From NCBI RefSeq assembly GCF_949769225.1, contig NZ_CATKPB010000013.1: a stretch of DNA of 44,502 nt; one strand, written 5' to 3'. The notes beneath the pieces are model-generated. The model had not been told where the DNA came from. It saw only the letters and a program-made list of their open reading frames with translations, and ran no database searches. The position numbers and the translations under genes are program-made. Source of the DNA: Peptoniphilus_A genitalis. GTDB lineage: Bacteria > Bacillota > Clostridia > Tissierellales > Peptoniphilaceae. Positions 1-7,006 of the stretch are shown one piece after another (positions within the stretch are counted from its first letter, which is position 1; the number at the start of each line of letters is the position of its first letter).

Positions 1-2
1 CA

Positions 3-1112
3 ACAGGTGCCATTGCAATACCCCTTAACTTAACTTATATAGTTTACCTTGCCCTCTTCTCCCACCACGTTGGGATTATAGGACTTACAATAGCATCAGT
101 ATTAGGTATCTTGGCACAATTCATCTTCCTACTACCTAACGCAATGAAAATTGGTTACAGACCAAGGCTTGTGGCAGACTTCCAAGATAAGTATGTGAGA
201 GAAGCTCTTGTCCTTGCCCTTCCAGTTTTCGTTTCTGTATCAGTAAATGACATTAACACAATTGTAAATAGAAACCTTGCATCAGGCATGGGCCAAGGTG
301 CAGCATCAATTTTATATTATTCAAACAAGATGAATACCATGATAATTGGTATTTTTATCACAGCTATTACTGCCATAGTCTTCCCTATCCTAACAAGGAC
401 TTTGGGATCTGGCGACATGAAGCTTGGTAAAAAAGTTATGAATGCATCGGTTAAGACGGTTTTATTTATAACTGTTCCTGCAACTGTAGGTCTAATTATC
501 TTGGCAAGACCTATAATAGAAATTGCCTTTGTCCGTGGTTCCTTTACTGCGGCTGATGGTGTGGCAGCAACATCAACTCTAAGATGTTACTCCCTTTCAC
601 TTATTTCAATTTCTGTTATCAACGTCTTAAATAGGATTTACTATTCCATTGGCGACACAAAGACTCCTTTCTATGTTGGTGTAACTAACGTAATTATTAA
701 CGTTGGTCTCAACCTCTTAGTGGCAAGACACTTTGGTACTAATGGACTGGCAGCATCAGTTTCAATTGCAACAACAATTGCAGTTTTTATTTCCTTTATA
801 CTTTTAAAGAAAAAAATTGGAAATCTTGGAACAAGATCCTATATCAAGGCCCTTATAAAAACTGTAATGGCATCACTTGTCATGGGAGCAATAACTTTGG
901 CCTACTTCCCTTACGAAAAACTAATCATGGCATTAACATCTGGCGGAGTCCAAACTCTTTCAAGATTGGTCTTCTTAATGCTAGTAGTCTTTATTGCCGC
1001 TTTAGTTTACGTCTTCTGCCTTTACAAGTTGGGAGTTCGTGAAGTTAGGGATGTGGTTGGCATAGTGAGAGAAAAAATTGAAAATAGACATCCTAAATCA
1101 ATAGAAAATTAA
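3..1112 (+). CDS. murJ: Lipid II flippase MurJ, 5'-truncated by window edge
   Basis: The open frame runs from base 3 without an internal start that would make sense, so this is the C-terminal about 369 residues of a larger protein cut by the window edge. It is a polytopic membrane protein with many hydrophobic segments. The stretch 'NDINTIVNRNLASGMGQGA' followed by 'LYYSNKMNTMIIGIFITAI' matches the MurJ/MviN family, members of the MOP superfamily that flip lipid-linked peptidoglycan precursor across the cytoplasmic membrane. Later features such as 'RPIIEIAFVRGSF' and 'NVLNRIYYSIGDTKTPF' are also typical. It ends in a short basic cytoplasmic tail and is followed directly by an intrinsic terminator, so it is the last gene of its transcript. 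The family assignment is confident; nothing can be said about its upstream context. Confidence 0.92.
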   Translation, partial: TGAIAIPLNLTYIVYLALFSHHVGIIGLTIASVLGILAQFIFLLPNAMKIGYRPRLVADFQDKYVREALVLALPVFVSVSVNDINTIVNRNLASGMGQGAASILYYSNKMNTMIIGIFITAITAIVFPILTRTLGSGDMKLGKKVMNASVKTVLFITVPATVGLIILARPIIEIAFVRGSFTAADGVAATSTLRCYSLSLISISVINVLNRIYYSIGDTKTPFYVGVTNVIINVGLNLLVARHFGTNGLAASVSIATTIAVFISFILLKKKIGNLGTRSYIKALIKTVMASLVMGAITLAYFPYEKLIMALTSGGVQTLSRLVFLMLVVFIAALVYVFCLYKLGVREVRDVVGIVREKIENRHPKSIEN

Positions 1113-1130
1113 AAATTATATTTTATAACT

Positions 1131-1162
1131 AAGACTCGAGCCATCGGGTCTTTTTTATTTTT
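1131..1162 (+). terminator. Intrinsic terminator after murJ
   Basis: Inverted repeat AAGACTCG / CGGGTCTT (one G-T pair) with a six-base loop, followed by TTTTTTATTTTT. It lies 18 bases after the murJ stop and separates murJ from the next gene. Confidence 0.85.
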
Positions 1163-1212
1163 GTAATTTTTTTAAAATTTTATACAATTAAAGTAGTCAT
1201 TTGATAATTAAG

Positions 1213-1221
1213 TGGTATAAT
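1213..1221 (+). promoter_or_regulatory. Probable extended -10 promoter for the Lys/Glu-rich membrane protein
   Basis: TGGTATAAT is an extended -10 element (TG-n-TATAAT) 24 bases upstream of the ATG at 1245. No convincing -35 is seen at the normal distance, which is common for extended -10 promoters. A good ribosome binding site (GGAGGTG) sits between it and the start. Confidence 0.5.
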
Positions 1222-1244
1222 GTTAATAAATTGGAGGTGTTAAT

Positions 1245-2672
1245 ATGAAGGGCATACACTATATAATTGCCGTCATTGTAATCGTTTGCTTGATTTTCTG
1301 GAGAAAGTCCATTGTCACTAAGAGGGGCAAGGGTCAAAAATCTATTGACTCATCAAGTAAAGCTAAGAATAATTCTAAAAAAGAGGACCTACATAAGATG
1401 AGTGAGGCAAAGTCTTCTGAAAAAACTTCTGCTAGCAAGCTAACTGAAGTTAAGGAGAAGGAAGTCTACGATGGATCAAGGAAAAAGGACCGCGGCAAGA
1501 AAAGACGCCAAAAGAAAAATACAAACTCAGCTATTGATGAAATAAAGAAAAAGACTGAAGAAGTAAAAGAAAAAACTGAAGCCGAGGCTAAGAAGCTTGA
1601 GAGAAAAGCAGAAGCTAAAGTCGAAGAAGTAAAAAAAGAAGCTAAAGAGATAAAAGAAAAAGCTGAAGTCAAAGCTGAAAAAGTTACAGAAGAAGTCAAG
1701 GAAAAGGCTCAAGATGTAAAGAAAGAAGCTGAAGTTAAGACTGAAGAGGTTAAAGAAGAAGTCTCTAAAGAAAGCAAAAAAGTCCAAGCTAAGGCAAAAG
1801 AACTTAAAGTTGAAACTCAAGCTAAGGCTGAAGAAGTTAAAAGTGAAGCTAAAGACCTAAAAGAAAAAACTGAAGTCAAAGCTGAAAAAGTTACAGAAGA
1901 AGTCAAAGAAAAGGCTCAAGATGTAAAGAAAGAAGCTGAAGTTAAGACTGAAGAGGTTAAAGAAGAAGTCTCTAAAGAAAGCAAAAAAGTCCAAGCTAAA
2001 GCCAAAGAAGTTAAAGTTGAAACTCAAGCTAAGGCTGAAGAAGTTAAAAGTGAAGCTAAAGAGATAAAAGAAAAAGCTGAAGTCAAGGCTGAAAAAGTTA
2101 CAGAAGAAGTCAAGGAAAAGGCTCAAGATGTAAAGAAAGAAGCTGAACTTAAGACTGAAGAAGTCAAAGAAGAAGTAAAAGAAAAGGCTCAAGCTGTCAA
2201 AGAGGAAGTTAAAGAAGATAAAGTAGAAATTGAAAATAAAATTGCAAGCACTGGCAATTACCCTGACCTTATCACTTCCCTAAAAAATAATCCTTGGACA
2301 TCAGGCGACTTAAATACACGAGTTAAGTTTGAAGACATAAGAAGGCAAGTAACTTTACACGAAGAGGAGATTACTGACCTTCCCCTTGATAAAATAAGGG
2401 CTTCCCTAAGCCCAGAATCTCTTGTAGACTTCCTAAACATGACATCAGCAAAACCAACTATCCTAAATAGAAAAGAGGACACATCTTACGAGTTCACAAC
2501 AAGAGATCCTAAAGAAATCGACTTAATCAAGAAGAGATATGGACTCCTTGATAGAGAAATCGACAAGATAACATCAGTCCTAATCTTTGACAAGGTAGGA
2601 CAAAAATTAAAAGAAGTTAAAGATGTCTTGGCTGAAGGAAAAAATAGAATTTACATGGAAACAAAATTTTAG
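1245..2672 (+). CDS. Membrane-anchored Lys/Glu-rich hendecad-repeat (LEA-like) coiled-coil protein
   Basis: 475 residues, ATG with GGAGGTG seven bases upstream. Residues about 5-20 form one hydrophobic helix; the strongly basic flank after it (RKSIVTKRGKGQK) predicts that the rest faces the cytoplasm. Residues about 90-340 are almost only K, E, A, V, T, Q and S. They include a 69-residue unit starting at base 1644, repeated at 1851 and partly at 2058, an exact 207-bp period with few base differences. Inside the unit hydrophobic residues recur every 11 positions (3-4-4 spacing: V14, V25, V36, V47 of the unit), the hendecad pattern of group-3 LEA proteins and right-handed coiled coils. Residues about 343-475 form a different, ordinary-composition domain ('GDLNTRVKFEDIRRQ', 'PLDKIRASLSPESLVDFLN') that I do not recognise. 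Function unknown; a desiccation/stress or envelope-spacer role would be guesswork. Confidence 0.85.
   Translation: MKGIHYIIAVIVIVCLIFWRKSIVTKRGKGQKSIDSSSKAKNNSKKEDLHKMSEAKSSEKTSASKLTEVKEKEVYDGSRKKDRGKKRRQKKNTNSAIDEIKKKTEEVKEKTEAEAKKLERKAEAKVEEVKKEAKEIKEKAEVKAEKVTEEVKEKAQDVKKEAEVKTEEVKEEVSKESKKVQAKAKELKVETQAKAEEVKSEAKDLKEKTEVKAEKVTEEVKEKAQDVKKEAEVKTEEVKEEVSKESKKVQAKAKEVKVETQAKAEEVKSEAKEIKEKAEVKAEKVTEEVKEKAQDVKKEAELKTEEVKEEVKEKAQAVKEEVKEDKVEIENKIASTGNYPDLITSLKNNPWTSGDLNTRVKFEDIRRQVTLHEEEITDLPLDKIRASLSPESLVDFLNMTSAKPTILNRKEDTSYEFTTRDPKEIDLIKKRYGLLDREIDKITSVLIFDKVGQKLKEVKDVLAEGKNRIYMETKF
1644..2180 (+). repeat. 207-bp in-frame tandem repeat (2 full copies plus a partial third)
   Basis: Copies start at 1644, 1851 and 2058, always with AAAGA, and the third runs to about 2180. 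Copies differ by only a few bases, so the duplication is recent or is being homogenised by recombination. The period is 69 codons, so copy number can change without a frameshift. Confidence 0.85.
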
Positions 2673-2680
2673 TAGAATAT

Positions 2681-2712
2681 AAAAGTCATACTTGTATGGC
2701 TTTTATTTTTTT
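2681..2712 (+). terminator. Intrinsic terminator after the coiled-coil gene
   Basis: AAAAGTCATA / TATGGCTTTT stem with a four-base CTTG loop, followed by a T-rich tract. It lies 8 bases past the stop codon. Confidence 0.75.
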
Positions 2713-2784
2713 GCAAAATTTTTACAATATATATTTAGGCAAGAATATAAAAACAATTTTTTAAATAAAAATTTAAAGAAAACT

Positions 2785-2815
2785 TTGAACTTTTTTTACT
2801 TTTTTAGTTTAAAAT
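2785..2815 (+). promoter_or_regulatory. Possible promoter for the HD-domain / CmpB pair
   Basis: TTGAAC followed 17 bases later by TTTAAA (or 19 bases later by TAAAAT), 20-odd bases before the ATG at 2833. The -10 is a weak match and the surrounding DNA is very T-rich. Confidence 0.35.
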
Positions 2816-2832
2816 AAGTCCAGGAGATAAAA

Positions 2833-3303
2833 ATGGAAAACATAAAAAAATTAGAAGAAATTATCAAGTTCTTAAGTGAGAACACGAGATTTCTAGAAAC
2901 AAAAAACTTCATCCAACATGGAGACACCACTGTCTACGAACACGTTATTTCTGTTGCGAAAAAGTCTATTGAAGTGGCAGAAAAATATAACTTAGATGTG
3001 GACATGGACTCTATGATTAGGGGCGCCCTCATCCACGACTACTTCCTCTACGACTGGCACGACGGCAAAAGAGAAAGATGTATTCACGGCTTCACCCACC
3101 CCATGAAGGCCTACCGAAATGCCAAGTCCGAGCTAAAGCTAAACAGGATTGAAAGGGACATAATCATCAAGCACATGTTTCCCTTGACTCCCCTTCCCCC
3201 AATGTACTTGGAATCTTGGATTGTCACTTACTCTGACAAGTACGTGTCCCTTGCTGAAACCCTAAGAGGCATACCTGTAAAAGTTGGGTTGGTGAGACCA
3301 TGA
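2833..3303 (+). CDS. HD-domain protein (predicted metal-dependent phosphohydrolase)
   Basis: 156 residues, ATG with AGGAG about eight bases upstream. The order of metal-binding residues fits the HD superfamily: H37 (in 'YEHVIS'), the HD pair H68-D69 ('ALIHDYFLYDW'), H85/H89 ('CIHGFTHP'), H114 ('IIKHMFPLTPLPP') and a late D135 ('TYSDKYVS'). This is the COG1418-like small HD hydrolase arrangement common in Clostridia; the substrate is unknown, possibly a phosphate ester or nucleotide. Its TGA overlaps the next gene's ATG (ATGA), so the two are translationally coupled. The family assignment is firm, the activity is inferred only from the conserved residues. Confidence 0.85.
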   Translation: MENIKKLEEIIKFLSENTRFLETKNFIQHGDTTVYEHVISVAKKSIEVAEKYNLDVDMDSMIRGALIHDYFLYDWHDGKRERCIHGFTHPMKAYRNAKSELKLNRIERDIIIKHMFPLTPLPPMYLESWIVTYSDKYVSLAETLRGIPVKVGLVRP

Positions 3304-4001
3304 GATATCAAGAATTTTGTTTAATATTTTTTATCTACTCCTTCCTTGGCTGGTTCTGGGAGACCTTCCCTTGTTCTGCCATTGAGCTAGATAAAATTCA
3401 CAACAGGGGCTTCCTTTTGGGACCCATTTGCCCTATCTATGGTTTGGGAGCCAGCCTTTCCTTTGGAGTCTTGAAGAACTTCGAGTCAAGCCTTGAGATT
3501 TTTATTTACTCAGCCTTCTTGTCCTGCCTCATTGAGTACATAATTGGCTACCTCTTGGAAAAATTTTTCCACAAGCGTTGGTGGGACTACTCCAACTACC
3601 CCTTCCAAATTAATAATAGGGTTTGCCTCTATGGCCTCTTGATCTTTGGCCTTGCAAATATTTTAATCGTCAAGAAGCTCACACCAATTTTGCTCTTCTC
3701 CTTGTCCCTATCAAGTGACAGGCTAGTTAATTTACTTGTGATTTCTTTAGGCATCCTATTTGCAATTGATTTAATCTTGACCCTGAACCATTTGACTCAT
3801 GGGTTTAAGACCCTCAACAAAGTTTATGAAGTCATAGACGACAACTTAAGTGACTACTTCAATGGTCTTAACGAGTCTGAAAGACTTGCTAATTTAAAGG
3901 TCCTTGAAGAGTCAAAGAAGTTTAAGTCCAAGCTCTTAAATATTAACTCCAACCTCAAGGAGAGGGAAGAAAGTATAAAAAAATTAATAAGGCAAAAATA
4001 A
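3300..4001 (+). CDS. CmpB-type putative ABC-transporter permease (PF06541-like) membrane protein
   Basis: 233 residues starting at an ATG inside the stop of the HD gene. The opening 'FCLIFFIYSFLGWFWET' followed by 'NRGFLLGPICPIYGLGA' and later 'EKFFHKRWWDYSNYPFQINNR' is the signature of the family annotated as putative ABC-transporter type IV / CmpB. About five membrane helices fill residues 1-160; the last 60 residues are charged and probably cytoplasmic. Despite the name, transport has not been shown for most members and no ATPase gene is nearby. Coupling to an HD hydrolase gene suggests a joint role at the membrane, but this is inference. An intrinsic terminator begins at the stop codon. 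Confidence 0.85.
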   Translation: MRYQEFCLIFFIYSFLGWFWETFPCSAIELDKIHNRGFLLGPICPIYGLGASLSFGVLKNFESSLEIFIYSAFLSCLIEYIIGYLLEKFFHKRWWDYSNYPFQINNRVCLYGLLIFGLANILIVKKLTPILLFSLSLSSDRLVNLLVISLGILFAIDLILTLNHLTHGFKTLNKVYEVIDDNLSDYFNGLNESERLANLKVLEESKKFKSKLLNINSNLKEREESIKKLIRQK

Positions 4002-4038
4002 AGACCCCTTTGATTAAATATCAAAAGAGGTCTTTTTT
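4001..4038 (+). terminator. Intrinsic terminator after the CmpB-type gene
   Basis: AAAGACCCCTTTGAT pairs with ATCAAAAGAGGTCTTT (one bulge) around a TAAAT loop, followed by six T. Confidence 0.85.
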
Positions 4039-4075
4039 CTTTGTCTAAAAATTTCTATTGCTTAAGATTTTGTGT

Positions 4076-4307
4076 ACTCAAATAATCTTATGACTTCATA
4101 AATTTTACAAAGTCATTATTATTTATAACTTCATAGCTTTTTATATAGTCATTTAAATTCATGACTTCATAGCTTTTTACAAAGTCCTTGTTTTTCATAA
4201 CTTAAAAATTTTTCACTAAGTTGCGAATTTCTACAATTTTGTGTTTTATTCCAGAGTCATGAACTTTTTCAACTTTATAATTTATTACAAAGTCGCAAAA
4301 ATTTTAT
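4076..4307. repeat. 18-bp-period degenerate repeat array A (about 13 units)
   Basis: Read on the + strand, units start at 4093 (17 bp), then every 18 bp from 4110 to the last unit 4290-4307; one more 17-bp unit probably precedes 4093. Units follow AAGTCATAAATTTTTATA or ACTTCATAAATTTTTACA and differ from each other at many positions, but the spacing is kept. The array fills the convergent gap between the CmpB-type gene and pyk, and its last unit contains the pyk stop codon (4304-4306 on the minus strand). Related arrays are at 19790, 23453 and 38512. No hairpin-plus-U-tract terminator for pyk is seen other than what this array could form. Confidence 0.75.
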
Positions 4308-6037
4308 CTCCTAACACTTCCATCAGTTCCATCAATTGTTATGATGTCGCCAGTTTTTATAAGCTTAGTAATGTCCCTTACCCCAACAATGGCAGTCTTA
4401 TTAAGAGAAATTGCAGAGACAGCTCCATTGGATGTGAAGCCTGCTTCTTCTGTTACAAAACCAGAGGACCTTTCCATGTAAGGGATCATTCTGCCATCAG
4501 TTCCATTGCAGATGATTATGTCCTTAGACTCGAAGTTTGCTTCAAGTTCTTCAAAAGTATTTACAACTACTGCCCTTGCCTTTTTCTTTTTCTTGCCAAT
4601 GGCAGTTCCCCTGCCGAGGATCTCTGAAACATTTTCAATCTTCAAGAGGTTAGTTGATCCAGCAATCCCTGTAGGAACTCCTGCAGTTAAAACAACTAAG
4701 TCTCCAGATTTTAAAAATCCCTTCTTAACAGCAACTTCCATAGAAGCATCGATTAGGTTGTCAGTGTCCTTAAAGTTAAGGACCTTAACAGGTCTAACTC
4801 CCCAAACCAAGCTAAGTTGATTTTTAATTTTTTCAAAGGGCGTTGATGCAATAATTGGAGTCTCTGGCCTAAATTTTGCAATGGCCTTTGAAGTGTTACC
4901 TGATGTTGTTGCAGTGATGATGGCATTGGCATGGAGGTCTCTTGCAATTACGCAGGCAGACCTTCCTATGGAGTTGGTCATGGAATTTTCCACGTCCTTG
5001 ATCCTGTTTTCCAAGATTTCGTCGTGGTCAATTGTGGACTCAGTGTATTCTATAATTTTTCTCATAGTTTCCACTGCCTCTACAGGATACTTGCCGCTGG
5101 CAGTTTCCCCTGAAAGCATAACTGCACTTGTCCCATCGAGGACTGCATTGGCAACGTCATTAGTCTCGGCACGTGTTGGCCTTGGGTTTCTTATCATGGA
5201 GTCAAGCATTTGCGTTGCAGTGATTACAGTCTTGCCTGCAACGTTACATTTTTTTATAATTTCCTTTTGAACTATAGGGACAGCTTCCGTTTCGATTTCA
5301 ACTCCAAGGTCTCCCCTGGCAACCATAATTCCATCAGAAACTTCTATGATTTCATCAATTAATTCAACAGCCTTTTGGGACTCAATCTTTGAAATAATCT
5401 TTGTCGTGTAGTCCCTCTCTTCTTCAAGGACCTTTCTTATGTCAAGGACATCATCCCTTGACCTAATAAAGGAAGCTGCAATAAAGTCTATGTCTTCTTT
5501 TACTCCAAACTTTATGTCCTCAATGTCTCTTTCAGTTAGGGCAGGAAGTTTGATGTCAACTCCTGGCACGTTAACTCCCTTGTGAGAAGAAATCACTCCA
5601 GAGTTTTCCACTTCTGTGATAATTTTTTCTCCCTTAATTTCCTTTACAAGAAGTTCAACTAAGCCGTCATCAATTAAAATCTTGTCGCCAGCCTTCACGT
5701 CCTTGTAAAGTTCCTTGTAGGAGATGCTGACAACGGACTTGTCGCCTCTAAGGTCCTCAGTGGTTAAGGTGAATTCATCTCCAATTTCTAAAGTGACTTC
5801 TCCTTCAACTTCTCCCAGCCTAATTTCTGGTCCCTTTGTGTCAAGCATGATACCAATGGGAAGGTCCATTTCCTTTCTAAGTTTTTTTATTCTGTCAATT
5901 TTTATCTTGTGCTCTTCATGGCTACCATGAGAGAAGTTAAGTCTTGCAACATTAACTCCTTCTGTGAAGAGAACTTTTAAAATTTCTTCACTTTCACTTG
6001 CTGGTCCAATAGTTGCAACAATTTTTGTCTTTTTCAT
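4304..6037 (-). CDS. pyk: Pyruvate kinase with C-terminal PEP-utiliser-like domain
   Basis: 577 residues, about 100 longer than the minimal enzyme. It converts phosphoenolpyruvate and ADP to pyruvate and ATP, the last glycolytic step. The N-terminus 'KIVATIGPASES', 'MLDTKGPEIR', the active-site strand 'IISKIESQKAV' and 'GIMVARGDLGVEI' define the barrel; 'ITATQMLDSMI' and 'ATTSGNTSKAIAKFRP' follow. Residues from about 475 ('GRGTAIGKKKKKARAVVV' to 'IITIDGTDGSV') are the extra domain found in Bacillus-type enzymes, related to PEP-utilising mobile domains. The gene lies 9 bp after pfkA with a GAGGTGG ribosome binding site, third in dnaE-pfkA-pyk. Its stop codon lies inside repeat array A. Confidence 0.97.
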   Translation of the reverse strand: MKKTKIVATIGPASESEEILKVLFTEGVNVARLNFSHGSHEEHKIKIDRIKKLRKEMDLPIGIMLDTKGPEIRLGEVEGEVTLEIGDEFTLTTEDLRGDKSVVSISYKELYKDVKAGDKILIDDGLVELLVKEIKGEKIITEVENSGVISSHKGVNVPGVDIKLPALTERDIEDIKFGVKEDIDFIAASFIRSRDDVLDIRKVLEEERDYTTKIISKIESQKAVELIDEIIEVSDGIMVARGDLGVEIETEAVPIVQKEIIKKCNVAGKTVITATQMLDSMIRNPRPTRAETNDVANAVLDGTSAVMLSGETASGKYPVEAVETMRKIIEYTESTIDHDEILENRIKDVENSMTNSIGRSACVIARDLHANAIITATTSGNTSKAIAKFRPETPIIASTPFEKIKNQLSLVWGVRPVKVLNFKDTDNLIDASMEVAVKKGFLKSGDLVVLTAGVPTGIAGSTNLLKIENVSEILGRGTAIGKKKKKARAVVVNTFEELEANFESKDIIICNGTDGRMIPYMERSSGFVTEEAGFTSNGAVSAISLNKTAIVGVRDITKLIKTGDIITIDGTDGSVRR

Positions 6038-6046
6038 TTTCCACCT

Positions 6047-7000
6047 CTATATAGAAACAGTTTTTAGAATATCTAAAAGATCTTCCCTAAAAACTTTCTT
6101 AGCTTCAAACATTTCTTCAAAGGTCATGGCCTTTGCCCTTCCTTCTTTAAATCCAAGGACTCTTGAGTTTCCTTCTTTAGCTTCCTTGACTGCAAGATAA
6201 CCAAATTGTGATGCCAGGATTCTGTCAAAGATAGAAGGAGCTCCTCCCCTTTGGATGTAACCAAGGACTGTAACCCTTGTGTCAATCCCAGTTAATTCTT
6301 GGAAGTCTTTGGCAAAGTCAAAGGCTGACCCACAACCCTCAGCCATAATAATTATGTGGTGTCTCTTGCCACGATTCTTGCCCATGATTGCCTTCTCAGC
6401 AATTTCATTTATATTAGTTTCAATCTCTGGAACTACAATTGACTCTGCACCAGAAGAAACTCCTGCATAAAGGGCAATGTCGCCACACTCACGACCCATG
6501 ACTTCAACAACATTGGCACGGCCGTGGGCCTCTGTTGTGTCTCTAATATGGCTTATGGCTTCTGTAACAGTTTCTACTGCCGTCATAAAACCTATTGTGA
6601 AGTCAGTATAGGCAAGATCGTTGTCAATGGAACAAGGGATTCCAATTACGCTAATTCCCCTCTCCCTTAATTTATTGGCACCCTTGAGGCTTCCGTCTCC
6701 ACCAAGGACAATTAGGGCATCAATTTCAAAAATTTTTAGGGAATTTATTGCCTTCTCAAGTCCCTCTTCTGTCATAAACCTATCAGAACGTGAAGTGGAA
6801 AGAATTGTTCCCCCTCTTTGGATAATGTCTGCAACAGAAGACTGGACTAATTTTTCAAACTTTGCATCAATGAGACCTTCGTAGCCTCCACTTATTCCAT
6901 AGACCTCTATTCCTTCAAAGATACAGGTCCTTGTAACAGCTCTTATTGTGGCATTCATGCCTGGAGCATCGCCGCCACTTGTTAAAATTGCAACTCTCAT
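6047..7000 (-). CDS. pfkA: ATP-dependent 6-phosphofructokinase
   Basis: 317 residues, normal for the bacterial ATP-PFK (about 320). It phosphorylates fructose-6-phosphate to the 1,6-bisphosphate. 'ILTSGGDAPGMNATIRA' at the N-terminus binds ATP, 'LGGDGSLKGANKL' continues the nucleotide site, and 'GIPCSIDNDLAYTDFTIGF' carries the catalytic Asp. 'VVEVMGRECGDIALYAGV' and 'LGYIQRGGAPSIFDR' contribute substrate and effector contacts. It starts 6 bp after dnaE with only a weak Shine-Dalgarno (AGGTAG), consistent with coupling to the upstream gene. dnaE-pfkA-pyk (often with acc genes between) is a recurrent Bacillota cluster. Confidence 0.97.
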   Translation of the reverse strand: MRVAILTSGGDAPGMNATIRAVTRTCIFEGIEVYGISGGYEGLIDAKFEKLVQSSVADIIQRGGTILSTSRSDRFMTEEGLEKAINSLKIFEIDALIVLGGDGSLKGANKLRERGISVIGIPCSIDNDLAYTDFTIGFMTAVETVTEAISHIRDTTEAHGRANVVEVMGRECGDIALYAGVSSGAESIVVPEIETNINEIAEKAIMGKNRGKRHHIIIMAEGCGSAFDFAKDFQELTGIDTRVTVLGYIQRGGAPSIFDRILASQFGYLAVKEAKEGNSRVLGFKEGRAKAMTFEEMFEAKKVFREDLLDILKTVSI

Positions 7001-7006
7001 ATCTAC

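Noticed and set aside
1466..2192. Several minus-strand ORFs rich in Phe/Ser opposite the coiled-coil gene
   Set aside because: They are antisense shadows of the Lys/Glu repeat codons.
4076..4307. CRISPR array
   Set aside because: Repeats are adjacent with no spacers, are strongly degenerate, and there are no cas genes.
4241..4627. Plus-strand 128-codon ORF across the end of pyk
   Set aside because: It overlaps pyk antisense, begins in array A and has no ribosome binding site.
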